Below, in pieces: positions 26,140 to 34,680 of a stretch of DNA of 64,000 nt. How positions within the stretch are numbered: the first letter of the stretch is position 1; each line of letters starts with the position of its first letter. The notes beneath the pieces were generated by a model. That model was not told where the DNA came from. It did not search any database and was given only the letters and a program-made list of their open reading frames with translations. This DNA is from Jiangella asiatica (GTDB taxonomy: Bacteria > Actinomycetota > Actinomycetes > Jiangellales > Jiangellaceae): assembly GCF_004349065.1 (NCBI RefSeq), contig NZ_SMKZ01000020.1:1-64000 (forward strand), written 5' to 3'. The position numbers were made by a program, and so were the translations under genes.

Positions 26140-27840
26140 GTGCGGCCCTTTCCCGATCCGGATCCCGGCCGGCCCGATCGTCTCACCCCCGGCCGCTACC
26201 TGTTCTGGCTGACCCGCCTGGAGATCGGCGTCGTCCTGCTCGGCGCGTTCTATGGGTGCCTGTGGCCGGTCGCGCAGGCGCTGGTGCCGTACGCCGTCGG
26301 GCGGGCCATCGACGACGGGCTGGCCGCCCGGGACCGCTCCGACCTGCTGCTGTGGGGCGGGATTGTCCTGGCACTCGGCCTGGTCCAGGCCGCGTCGGGC
26401 ATTCTGCAGGACCGCTGCGCGCTGGCCAACGCCCTCGGTGCGAGGTACCGGACGCTGCAGCTGGTGACCCGGCAGGCGGCGCGCCTCGGGGCGACGCTGC
26501 CACGGCGGGTGTCCGCCGGCGAGGTCATGAGCGTGGGAGTGTCCGACGTGACGCAGATCGGCCGGGCGCTGGAGATCAGCTCGCGCGGCATCGGGTCGGC
26601 CGTCACGATCGTGGTCATCGCCACCATCATGCTCGAGGCGTCCTGGCAGCTCGGGCTCGTCGTGCTGGCTGGTGTCCCGGTCATGGTGTGGGCGCTGTCG
26701 CTCCTGCTCCGCCCACTGATCGACCGCCAGTCCCGGCTGCGCGACCAGCAGTCGGAGCTGACCTCGCGCGCCGTCGACATCGTCGGAGGGCTGCGGGTGC
26801 TGCGCGGCATCGGCGGTGAGGAGATGTTCGCCGGCCGCTACCGCGAGGAGTCCCAGCGGGTCCGCCACGCGGGCGTCCAGGTCGCCCGGGTCGAGTCGTT
26901 GCTGGAGAGCACGCGGATGCTGCTGCCGGGCCTGCTGGTGGCGCTCGTCGTGTTCCTGGGCGCGCGGTACGTGCTCGACGGCGACCTCACCGGCGGGCAG
27001 CTCGTCGCGTTCTACGGCTACGCGGTGTTCCTCGCCGTCCCGGTGCGGCGCATCTCCATCGCCGCCGGGGTGGTCATGAAAGCGCACGTCGCCGCGCGAC
27101 GGGTCGTCGACCTGCTGGCGCTGGAACCGGAGCTGGCCTCAGGGCCGAAACGGCTCGAGGCGGCGGCATCGGACCTGCACGACCCCGCGTCCGGACTCGT
27201 CGTCGACGGCGGCAGGTTCACCGCCGTGGCTTGTTCGCGGCCGGCCGATGCCGACGCCGTCGCCGACCGGCTCGGCCGCTACACCGACTCCGACGTCACC
27301 TACGGCGAGCAGCCAATTCGCGACCTGGACCTCGACGACGTGCGCAGACACGTTCTCGTGGTGAGCAACGACGCGCGGCTGTTCGCCGGCGCCCTGCGCG
27401 ACGAGCTCGACCCGGCCGGGCGCGCCGACGACCACCGGCTGGACCGCACCGTCGACGTCGCCTCCGGCGCCGACATCCTCGAGGCGCTGCCCGACGGCCT
27501 CGACACCGAGATCGCGCCGGACGGGCGGGAGTTCTCCGGCGGCCAGCGGCAGCGGCTACGGCTGGCCCGGGCCCTCACGGTCGATCCCGAGGTGCTCGTG
27601 CTGGTGGAGCCCACCAGTGCCGTCGACGCCCATACCGAAGCGCGGATCGCCGAGCGGCTGGCCGCAGAGCGCACCGGACGCACGACCGTCGTCTTCAGCA
27701 CCAGCCCGATCCTGCTCGACCACGCCGACCGGGTCGTCCTCGTCGACGCGGGGAAGGCCGTGGCCACGGGCACCCACGCGGAGCTGATGGGCGACGAGCG
27801 CTACCGGGCGCTGGTCGCCCGCGAGGAGGGTGAGGCATGA
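26140..27840 (+). CDS. ABC exporter half-transporter with degenerate ATPase domain
   Basis: Fused membrane-ATPase subunit, 566 aa. The six-helix exporter domain spans about residues 20-310. In the ATPase domain the P-loop is gone (ACSRPADADAV at ~362-372 in place of GxxGxGKST), the Walker B Asp is Val489 (LVLVEPTS, Glu490 kept), and the H-loop His is missing (VFSTSP). The signature FSGGQ (465-469) is perfect. It can therefore donate a signature motif but should not hydrolyse ATP itself. It overlaps its partner by 4 bp (ATGA). A TTG at 26101 would extend it by 13 codons but overlaps the -35 box. Confidence 0.9.
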   Translation: MRPFPDPDPGRPDRLTPGRYLFWLTRLEIGVVLLGAFYGCLWPVAQALVPYAVGRAIDDGLAARDRSDLLLWGGIVLALGLVQAASGILQDRCALANALGARYRTLQLVTRQAARLGATLPRRVSAGEVMSVGVSDVTQIGRALEISSRGIGSAVTIVVIATIMLEASWQLGLVVLAGVPVMVWALSLLLRPLIDRQSRLRDQQSELTSRAVDIVGGLRVLRGIGGEEMFAGRYREESQRVRHAGVQVARVESLLESTRMLLPGLLVALVVFLGARYVLDGDLTGGQLVAFYGYAVFLAVPVRRISIAAGVVMKAHVAARRVVDLLALEPELASGPKRLEAAASDLHDPASGLVVDGGRFTAVACSRPADADAVADRLGRYTDSDVTYGEQPIRDLDLDDVRRHVLVVSNDARLFAGALRDELDPAGRADDHRLDRTVDVASGADILEALPDGLDTEIAPDGREFSGGQRQRLRLARALTVDPEVLVLVEPTSAVDAHTEARIAERLAAERTGRTTVVFSTSPILLDHADRVVLVDAGKAVATGTHAELMGDERYRALVAREEGEA

Positions 27841-29606
27841 GCGAGCTGCCGGTCGCCTCGATGCGGACGGTGCGTGCCCGCGCCCGACGCCTCGCCCTGG
27901 CCCATCCGCGTGAGCTGGCGGTCGTCGTCGCGTTGTACGCGCTGGGCGCCGCCTCCGGCCTGGCCGGCCCGTGGTTGATCGGCCGGCTGGTCGAGGACGT
28001 CACGCGCGGCGTGGACGACGTCAGTCTGGTCACCGCGCTGATCTGCGGGTTCATCGTGGCGCAGGCGCTGCTGACCGGCCTTGGGATGTACGCGGCGGCG
28101 CGGCTGGGCGAGAAGGTGCTGGCGCGGCTGCGCGAGGAGTTCGTGACCGACGTGCTCGCGCTGCCGCTGGGCACGGTGGAGCGGGCCGGCACCGGCGACC
28201 TGATCACCCGCACCACCCGCGACGTCGACCTGCTGGCCCGCGCCGTCCGGTACGCGATCCCGGAGACGCTGATCAGCACGCTGACGATCGCCCTCACGCT
28301 GGGCGGCCTCGTGATCATCGGCCCACTGCTGGCGCTGCCGTGCCTGGTGGCGGTGCCGACCCTGTGGGCGGCCACGCGGTGGTACCTGGCCCGGGCCCAC
28401 GCCGGCTACCTGCGCGAGAACGCCTCGTACTCGCAGATCGCCGAGGGCCTGTCCGAGACCGTCGACGGCGCCCGGACGGTGGAAGCGCTGCGGCTGGGCG
28501 ATCGGCGGTTCGAGCGGGTCAACCGCGACATCGCCGCCTCCTACGCTGCCGAGCGCTACACGTTGCGGCTGCGGACGGTGTACCTGCCGACCATCGACAC
28601 CTCGTTCGTCCTCCCAGTGGTGGCCACACTGGTCATCGGCGGCCTGTTCTACCTGGAGGGCATGGTCTCGCTGGCCGCGGTCACCACGGCCACGCTGTAC
28701 ACCCAGCAGCTGCTCGTGCCGATCGACATGCTGCTGTTCTGGATGAACGAGCTGCAGATCGGTGGCGCGGCGCTGGCCCGGCTGCTCGGCGTCCGGCGGG
28801 ACGGTGGCGGTGCGGGTGATGACGGGAGTGACCGGCCGCGACCGCGAGCCGACGCCGTCGTCGGCGCCGATCCGGGACGCGGCGTCCAGGTCCACGGCGT
28901 GAGCTACGCCTACCGCGACGGGCGCGACGTGCTGCGCGGCGTGGACCTCGCGATCGCACCGGGCGAGCGGCTGGCGATCGTCGGCCCGTCCGGCGCCGGG
29001 AAGTCGACGCTCGGCAAGCTGCTGGCGGGCGTGCACCCGCCGCGGGCCGGCACCGTCACCGTCGACGGCGTCGCGGTCGGCGATCTGCCGCTCGATCGGC
29101 TGCGCTCGTCGGTCGCGCTGGTCACCCAGGAGCACCACGTGTTCCGCGGCACGGTGCGCGACAACGTGGTGCTCGGCCGGCCCGCCGCCGACGACGACGC
29201 CGTCGAGCAGGCGCTGCGTGCGGTGGACGCTTGGGGGTGGGCGTCGGCGCTCGGCCTGGGAACGGCGGTCGGCTCCGGCGGGGTGGAGCTGTCGCCGGCG
29301 CAGGCGCAGCAGCTCGCGCTGGCCCGGCTGGTCCTCGTCGACCCGCACACGCTGGTGCTGGACGAGGCGACGTCGCTGCTGGACCCCAGGGCGGCTCGGC
29401 ACCTGGAGCGTTCCTTGGCCGCGGTCCTGGCCGGGCGTACCGTCATCGCGATCGCGCACCGGCTGCACACCGCGCACGACGCGGACCGGGTCGCGGTCAT
29501 GGACGACGGCCGGATCGTGGAGCTCGGCTCACACGACGAGCTGGTCGCGGCCGGCGGCGCCTACGCCGCGCTGTGGCGGTCGTGGCACGGCGACCACTCC
29601 GGGTGA
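27837..29606 (+). CDS. ABC exporter half-transporter with intact ATP site
   Basis: 589 aa, six-helix exporter domain then an ATPase domain with P-loop GPSGAGKST (383-391), Q-loop in VTQEHHVF, Walker B LVLDEATS (Asp509, Glu510) and H-loop His541. Its own signature is degenerate: LSPAQAQQL at 485 instead of LSGGQ. Together with the preceding gene this makes a heterodimer with one competent ATP site (this Walker A plus the partner's FSGGQ). An Asp/Gly/Arg linker at ~320-345 separates the domains. Substrate unknown. Confidence 0.93.
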   Translation: MSELPVASMRTVRARARRLALAHPRELAVVVALYALGAASGLAGPWLIGRLVEDVTRGVDDVSLVTALICGFIVAQALLTGLGMYAAARLGEKVLARLREEFVTDVLALPLGTVERAGTGDLITRTTRDVDLLARAVRYAIPETLISTLTIALTLGGLVIIGPLLALPCLVAVPTLWAATRWYLARAHAGYLRENASYSQIAEGLSETVDGARTVEALRLGDRRFERVNRDIAASYAAERYTLRLRTVYLPTIDTSFVLPVVATLVIGGLFYLEGMVSLAAVTTATLYTQQLLVPIDMLLFWMNELQIGGAALARLLGVRRDGGGAGDDGSDRPRPRADAVVGADPGRGVQVHGVSYAYRDGRDVLRGVDLAIAPGERLAIVGPSGAGKSTLGKLLAGVHPPRAGTVTVDGVAVGDLPLDRLRSSVALVTQEHHVFRGTVRDNVVLGRPAADDDAVEQALRAVDAWGWASALGLGTAVGSGGVELSPAQAQQLALARLVLVDPHTLVLDEATSLLDPRAARHLERSLAAVLAGRTVIAIAHRLHTAHDADRVAVMDDGRIVELGSHDELVAAGGAYAALWRSWHGDHSG

Positions 29607-29727
29607 TCCGACGCCCGTGCCGCCGTCGACCGCCGCAGGCAGGAACGCCAGGGACTTCGCGAGGACCGGCATCGACGTCGTCGATCCATGGGGAACTTCG
29701 GCGACCTGACCCGCGCGGCCAGGGCCG

Positions 29728-30309
29728 TCAGCTGCCGGCTGCCTCGGCGGTGCGCTTGAGCTTCTCGATGTAGTCGGCCCACCAGCGGGCGTCGTGGTCA
29801 GGCAGGTTGGTGTTGCCGTTGCGCATGCCGATGCGTCCGTCGATCGTCTCGCGGACGATGTCGGCGTGCCCGGCGTGCCGGGACGTCTCGACGATCATGT
29901 GGACCATGACGGTGTGCAGCGTGACCTGCCGGCGCTCCGGCGCCCACCAGGGCACCGTGCCCGGCGCGTCCAGCTCGAGCTCGTCGATCGTGGCGTCGGC
30001 ATGTGCGCAGGCCCGCCGGTAGAAGTCGACGACCCATTCGCGTGACTGCTCGGCAGTCGCCCACATGTCGGCGTTGTCCTCGGCGTCGTCGTCCAGCCAT
30101 GGCATCGGCTCCGGCTTTGGCCGGCCGAACACGAGGCCGAAGTAGTCGTACTCCATGCTGCCGACGTGCTTGACCAGGCCGAGCAGGTTGGTACCCGTCG
30201 GCGTCATGGGCCAGCGCGCGTCGCGCTCCCCCAAGCCGTCCAGCTTCCACAGCAGCGCGTCACGGCCGGCCTGCAGGTATCTCTTCAGCACATCCTTCTC
30301 GTCCGACAT
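29728..30309 (-). CDS. DinB/DUF664 family protein
   Basis: 193 aa four-helix-bundle protein of the DinB superfamily, which in Actinobacteria includes mycothiol- or bacillithiol-dependent transferases. The three metal-ligand His positions are recognisable: LGLVKHVGSMEYDYFG, then HTVMVHMIVETSRHAGH. Start ATG 30309. It faces the ABC exporter operon across a 121-bp gap in which I see no feature. Thiol-transferase activity is a family-based guess. Confidence 0.87.
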   Translation of the reverse strand: MSDEKDVLKRYLQAGRDALLWKLDGLGERDARWPMTPTGTNLLGLVKHVGSMEYDYFGLVFGRPKPEPMPWLDDDAEDNADMWATAEQSREWVVDFYRRACAHADATIDELELDAPGTVPWWAPERRQVTLHTVMVHMIVETSRHAGHADIVRETIDGRIGMRNGNTNLPDHDARWWADYIEKLKRTAEAAGS

Positions 30310-30361
30310 GGGACCAGGCTAGACGTGGTGCGGGTCGCCGGATCGGGCGGCTGGTTCAGCG

Positions 30362-30766
30362 TCAGGCTGCCGGGACCGCCGCGACTGCCTCGATCTCGAC
30401 CAGCGCGCCCGGCACGGCGAGACCGGACACGAAGGCGGCGGTGATGGCCGGTGGGTTCGGCCGCTGCCCCCAGGTCTCGACGAACGCTGCGAAACCCTCC
30501 TCCAGCGACTCGCCCTCACGGATCAGGATGGTCCACTTCACGACATGCTCGGGACCGGCGCCGGCCGCGGTCAGGCAGGTGCGCAGGTTCTTCATGGCCT
30601 GCCGCGTCTGGCTCGCGAGGTCCGGCCCGACGACCGTGCCGGTCGCGTCGACGCCGTTCTGGCCGCCGACGTAGACGAGGTCGGCCGCCGAGGCCACCCG
30701 GACCACCTGGGTGAACGCGGGGTTCACGTGCATCGTCTCTGGGTTGATGTGCGTGGTGACTGTCAT
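30362..30766 (-). CDS. RidA family protein (enamine/imine deaminase-like)
   Basis: 134 aa, from ATG 30766. RidA/YjgF features include VYVGGQNGVDATG, the NLRTCLTAAGAGPEHVVKW stretch, and the C-terminal PGALVEIEAVAAV. The catalytic Arg of authentic RidA (usually R-x-C/A-V-x-V near the C-terminus) is not seen, because the segment reads SGLAVPGALVEIE, so deaminase activity may be absent. No ribosome site precedes the ATG; the -10 box TACATA ends 7 nt upstream, suggesting a leaderless message. Divergent from the CGNR gene. Confidence 0.85.
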   Translation of the reverse strand: MTVTTHINPETMHVNPAFTQVVRVASAADLVYVGGQNGVDATGTVVGPDLASQTRQAMKNLRTCLTAAGAGPEHVVKWTILIREGESLEEGFAAFVETWGQRPNPPAITAAFVSGLAVPGALVEIEAVAAVPAA

Positions 30767-30802
30767 AGGAGCTATGTAACCAGTTAAACTAGTTTCATGC
30801 AA
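30761..30802. promoter_or_regulatory. Overlapping divergent leaderless promoters of ridA-like and CGNR genes
   Basis: Plus strand: TGTCAT (30761-30766), 18-bp spacer, TAAACT (30785-30790), ATG at 30797. Minus strand: TTGCAT (30802-30797), 18-bp spacer, TACATA (30778-30773), ATG at 30766. Each -35 box overlaps the start codon of the opposite gene. The centre is A/T-rich with palindrome AAACTAGTTT (30786-30795). Confidence 0.55.
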
Positions 30803-31384
30803 CGACGTACGGACCTCCCTCTCGACCTGCGGCGCCGATTCCTCACCGGCCGGGTGTCGCTGGACTTCACCCACACCGGCGGCGAGGGCGAGCATGCGGT
30901 GTGGGAGATCCTCCACACCCAGGCCGATCTCGAACGGTGGCTCGACGTGATCCTCGAGGCCGAGGGCATAGTGGTCGGCTCGGCGGCGGACCTGGACGCG
31001 GCGCGCACCCTGCGGGCAGCGATCACCCGTGCCGCGCGCGGGCTGGCGGCCGGAAGCTCGCTGGACCCGGCCGACGTTGCCGTCATCAACACCGCGGCGG
31101 CGGCACCACCCCTGGTGCCGGAGCTGCGAGCGGACGGCGCCCGAGGTTACGCGGCGCCGAGCGCCGTCGGCGCCCTGTCCACCCTTGCCCGCGACGCGAT
31201 CGACCTCTTCGCCGGCCACCTGGCCACGCGCATCCGGGTCTGCGCGGCGCCGGACTGCGGCCTGCTGCTCGTCGACACCTCGCGGCCGGGCAAGCGACGC
31301 TGGTGCTCGATGCAGCGGTGCGGCAACCTCGCCAAGGTCCGCGGCCACCGCCAGCGGTCCACATCACCCGCGCCAATCCATTGA
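30797..31384 (+). CDS. CGNR zinc-finger protein (ABATE domain)
   Basis: 195 aa. N-terminal ABATE-type region (RVSLDFTHTGG) and a C-terminal CGNR treble-clef zinc finger with CAAPDCG, RRWCSMQRCGNLAKVRGHR. Such proteins are thought to be DNA-binding regulators responding to small-molecule stress. The ATG lies 7 nt after the -10 box without a ribosome site. It shares a compact divergent promoter with the RidA-like gene, making it that gene's likely regulator (inference). Confidence 0.9.
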   Translation: MQRRTDLPLDLRRRFLTGRVSLDFTHTGGEGEHAVWEILHTQADLERWLDVILEAEGIVVGSAADLDAARTLRAAITRAARGLAAGSSLDPADVAVINTAAAAPPLVPELRADGARGYAAPSAVGALSTLARDAIDLFAGHLATRIRVCAAPDCGLLLVDTSRPGKRRWCSMQRCGNLAKVRGHRQRSTSPAPIH

Positions 31385-31726
31385 TCATGTTCTCTCGCGG
31401 TCGCCCAGGAAGCCGTCGGATGAGTCGGGGACCCGACCTGTCGGCGCTTCGCCGTGCTGCGCCTCGGCACGGTGACAGCTCATCGATCGTCCGCGACACC
31501 GCATCGCTGACCAGGGGCGGCCTCGAAGTCGCGCTCGCTGGCGTCGAAGTGCGTGCACGTGAGCAGTTGGGCAGGTGCTGCCCGCGACCACCACGGTGCC
31601 GCACTCCCGCGCACGGAGCCAGCCCTCCAGGCCGGTGCGGTGGAATCAGACCCACCGGGCTCGTTCAGGCCGACGACGTGCGCCACCGGCCGCACGGAGA
31701 CGGCAGCCGGCGCGGAGTCGCGACTC
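31385..31726. other. Gene-poor stretch between CGNR gene and ychF
   Basis: 342 bp between the CGNR stop and the ychF stop. It opens with TTGATCATG, a motif also seen in family B repeats. Short open frames exist on both strands (the longest about 70 codons on the minus strand) but none has a recognisable domain or ribosome site, so I call no gene. Confidence 0.4.
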
Positions 31727-32800
31727 TCAGACGTTGAAGCGGAACTCGACGACGTCGCCGTCGGCCATGACGTAGTCCTTGCCCTCCATGCGGACCAGGC
31801 CCTTGGACCGGGCGTCGGCCATGGAGCCGCAGGCCACGAGGTCGTCGAACGACACGACCTCGGCCTTGATGAACCCCTTCTGGAAGTCGGTGTGGATGAC
31901 GCCGGCCGCCTCGGGCGCGGTGGCGCCCTTGGCGATGGTCCACGCCCGGGCCTCCTTCGGCCCGGCCGTCAGGTAGGTCTGCAGGCCGAGGGTGTCGAAG
32001 CCGACCCGGGCCAGCATGTCCAGGCCGGACTCCTCCTGCCCCATGGACCGCAGCAACTCCAGCGCCTCCGCGTCGTCCAGCTCGGCCAGCTCGGTCTCGA
32101 TCTGGGCGTCCAGGAAGATCGCCTCGGCCGGCGCCACCAGCCCACGCAGCTCGGCCTTGAGACCGTCGTCGGACAGCTCCTCGTCGTCCATGTTGAACAC
32201 GTAGAGGAACGGCTTGGCGGTGAGCAGGTGCAGCTCGCGAAGCGGCTCGGGGTCGAGGCCCGCCGCGAACACCGTCTGCCCGCCATCGAGGACCTCCTTG
32301 GCCCGCTCGACGGCGACGACGGTCTCCTGCTTGTCCTTGGCCATCCGCGCCTCCTTGACCATGCGCGGCAGGGCGTTCTCGATGGTCTGCAGGTCCGCGA
32401 GGATCAGCTCGGTGTTGATGGTCTCGATGTCGGACTTGGGCTCGATGCGACCGTCGACGTGGACGACGTCAGGGTCGTTGAAGACCCGGATGACCTGGCA
32501 GATGGCGTCGGCCTCGCGGATGTTGGCGAGGAACTTGTTGCCCAGACCCTGCCCCTCGGACGCGCCCTTCACGATGCCGGCGATGTCGACGAAGCTCACG
32601 GTGGCCGGGACCTGCCGGGCTGAGTCGAAGATCTCGGCGAGCCGGCCGAGCCGGGAGTCGGGGACGCCGACGACGCCGACGTTGGGCTCGATGGTGGCGA
32701 ACGGGTAGTTCGCGGCGAGGACGTCGTTCTTCGTCAGCGCGTTGAAGAGCGTGGACTTGCCGACGTTGGGCAAGCCGACGATCCCGATGGTGAGGGACAA
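31727..32800 (-). CDS. ychF: Redox-regulated ribosome-binding ATPase YchF
   Basis: 357 aa Obg-family P-loop protein that prefers ATP over GTP and associates with ribosomes. It begins SLTIGIVGLPNVGKSTLFNA from TTG 32800, as YchF proteins do, with the P-loop GLPNVGKST, switch region YPFATIEPNVG, EGQGLGNKFLANIREADAI, the altered base motif FNMDDEE instead of NKxD, and a C-terminal TGS domain (QTYLTAGPKEARAWTI) ending in EFRFNV. Length matches the family. The frame is open 70 codons further upstream but without YchF similarity. Confidence 0.95.
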   Translation of the reverse strand: MSLTIGIVGLPNVGKSTLFNALTKNDVLAANYPFATIEPNVGVVGVPDSRLGRLAEIFDSARQVPATVSFVDIAGIVKGASEGQGLGNKFLANIREADAICQVIRVFNDPDVVHVDGRIEPKSDIETINTELILADLQTIENALPRMVKEARMAKDKQETVVAVERAKEVLDGGQTVFAAGLDPEPLRELHLLTAKPFLYVFNMDDEELSDDGLKAELRGLVAPAEAIFLDAQIETELAELDDAEALELLRSMGQEESGLDMLARVGFDTLGLQTYLTAGPKEARAWTIAKGATAPEAAGVIHTDFQKGFIKAEVVSFDDLVACGSMADARSKGLVRMEGKDYVMADGDVVEFRFNV

Positions 32801-33024
32801 AGCCGATGATCCTTCGTTGTCAGAGCCGACTGCGCGGGCACCGTCCGGAGTCGAACGGTGAGCCAACCGAGTGTATGCCGCGCGGCGCGGTGGACGACAA
32901 TCACGGCGACGGGTGCGGCCCGGGGGCCATCCGGTGATCTCGAAACGGGACGAATCGGCCGATCCGGCCCGGCGGCCGCCGCGCCTTCCCGACTTTGTCG
33001 GACCCACCCGGCAAGCTGATCCTC

Positions 33025-34509
33025 ATGAACGGCACCAGCATCCTCGTGGCCCTCCTCGCCCTGCTGCTCGGGGCGGTGGTGGGCGGGTTGCTCGTCCGCG
33101 TCCGTTCCGCCGTCCAGGTGGCGACGGTGGTGGCCGAGCGCGACGCGGCCCGGGCCGAGCGCGACGCCGTCCGGCACGAGCGGCAGCAGCTGGTCGCCGA
33201 GCGCGAGGGCGACCGCGAGCGCCTGCTCGACGCGCAGGCCGACCAGACCCGGCTCGAGACCGAGCTGGCGCACGCGCGGGCGAGCGGTGAGGAGAAGCTG
33301 GAGCTGTTGCGGGCGGAGCAAGAGCGGCTGACGCAAGAGTTCCAGCGGCTGTCCAACGACGCGCTCAAGCAGAACCGCGCCGAGTTCCTCGAGCTGGCCG
33401 CCGAGCGGTTCAAGGGCTCCGAGGACCGCGTCAAGACCGAGCTGGAGCACCGCAGGCAGGCGGTGGAGGCACTGGTCAAGCCGCTGAACGACCAACTCGC
33501 CAAGGTCACCGACCACGCCAACCACCTCGAGAAGGCGCGTGCCGCCGCCTACGGCGAGCTGCGCGCCCAGCTCGAGACCATGGGCAAGAGCTCGGACCTG
33601 CTGCGGCAGGAGACCCAGCAGCTGGTTACGGCGCTGCGCGCGCCCCAGGTCCGCGGCCGCTGGGGTGAGTTGCAGCTTCGCCGGGTCGTCGAGGCCGCCG
33701 GCATGCTGGAGCACGTCGACTTCGTCGAGCAGGCATCCGTCGACACCCCGGACGGCAAGCTCCGTCCCGACCTGCTGGTCCACCTCGCCGGCGACAAGAA
33801 GGTCGTCGTCGACGCGAAGGTCGCCTTCAACGGCTACCTCGAGGCGCAGGAGGCCCGCGACGAGGCCACCCGCGACACCCGGCTGGCCGCCCACGCCCGC
33901 CACCTCAAGACGCACATCGATTCCCTGGCCGCCAAACAGTACTGGGAGCAGTTCACGCCCACGCCGGAGTTCGTGGTCATGTTCGTGCCCTCCGACGTGT
34001 TCCTCAACGCGGCGCTGGAGCAGGACCCGACGCTCTTCGAGCACGCCTTCGAGCGCAACGTCGTCCTGGCCACCCCGGCCACCCTGGTCGCGCTGCTGCG
34101 CACGGTCGGCTACACCTGGCGTCAGGAGGCGCTGGCCGAGAACGCCCAGCAGGTGCTGTCGCTCGGCCGCGAGTTGCACTCCCGGTTGGCCACCATGGGC
34201 ACCCACATCAGCAAGCTCGGCCGCCAGCTCGACGGCGCCGTCCGCGCCTACAACGACAGCGTCAGTTCGTTGGAGAGCCGGGTCCTCGTGAGCGCCCGCA
34301 AGCTGTCCGACCTCAAGGTGGTCGACACCGACCTTGAGGCGCCGCCGCAGATCGAGCGGGCTGCACGCCAAGTCCAGGCGCCCGAGTTGGTCGACCACGC
34401 GCTCATCGCCCTCGACGAGATCCAGATCGACCCGCGCTTCGGGCTCGCGGCGGCACCCGAGCCGAAGCCCGCCAAGCCCCGCCGCCGCCGCAACGGCACC
34501 GACGGCTGA
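33025..34509 (+). CDS. rmuC: DNA recombination protein RmuC
   Basis: 494 aa from ATG 33025. An N-terminal membrane helix (ILVALLALLLGAVVGGLLV) is followed by a long coiled coil (about residues 25-180, rich in Glu/Arg/Ala) and then the RmuC nuclease-like domain: LRPDLLVHLAGDKKVVVDAK with the PD-(D/E)xK pattern, TPEFVVMFVPSDVF and GYTWRQEALAENA. RmuC limits inversion at short repeats in E. coli. A start ten codons upstream is possible. Convergent with the chitinase gene across a strong hairpin. Confidence 0.93.
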   Translation: MNGTSILVALLALLLGAVVGGLLVRVRSAVQVATVVAERDAARAERDAVRHERQQLVAEREGDRERLLDAQADQTRLETELAHARASGEEKLELLRAEQERLTQEFQRLSNDALKQNRAEFLELAAERFKGSEDRVKTELEHRRQAVEALVKPLNDQLAKVTDHANHLEKARAAAYGELRAQLETMGKSSDLLRQETQQLVTALRAPQVRGRWGELQLRRVVEAAGMLEHVDFVEQASVDTPDGKLRPDLLVHLAGDKKVVVDAKVAFNGYLEAQEARDEATRDTRLAAHARHLKTHIDSLAAKQYWEQFTPTPEFVVMFVPSDVFLNAALEQDPTLFEHAFERNVVLATPATLVALLRTVGYTWRQEALAENAQQVLSLGRELHSRLATMGTHISKLGRQLDGAVRAYNDSVSSLESRVLVSARKLSDLKVVDTDLEAPPQIERAARQVQAPELVDHALIALDEIQIDPRFGLAAAPEPKPAKPRRRRNGTDG

Positions 34510-34621
34510 CGTCGGCACGAGGGACCGAACGATCGGTGGCCCGGGCGTTGTCGGCGCGACCGACGCTGCCCGCCCGACCGCATCGACCGCCGCACCGGCG
34601 GAAGGGCACCGTGAGCTCGGT

Positions 34622-34657
34622 GCCGGGTGCCGACGGCGTGAGCCGCCGGCACCCGGC
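34622..34657. terminator. Bidirectional hairpin between rmuC and chitinase gene
   Basis: 16-bp arms 34622-34637 and 34642-34657 with one mismatch (core CCGGGTGCC/GGCACCCGG) and a 4-nt loop. It lies between two converging stop codons (34509 and 34681) and suits termination on both strands. Confidence 0.7.
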
Positions 34658-34680
34658 CACCTCATCCCCGCCGGTTCGGT

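Noticed and set aside
27801-29477. 558-codon minus-strand frame opposite the second ABC exporter gene
   Set aside because: Composition (His/Gln/Arg/Pro runs) is that of a shadow frame; the plus strand encodes a complete transporter.
31480-31695. 71-codon minus-strand frame downstream of ychF
   Set aside because: No similarity, weak start context; could be a relic but I cannot name a parent gene.
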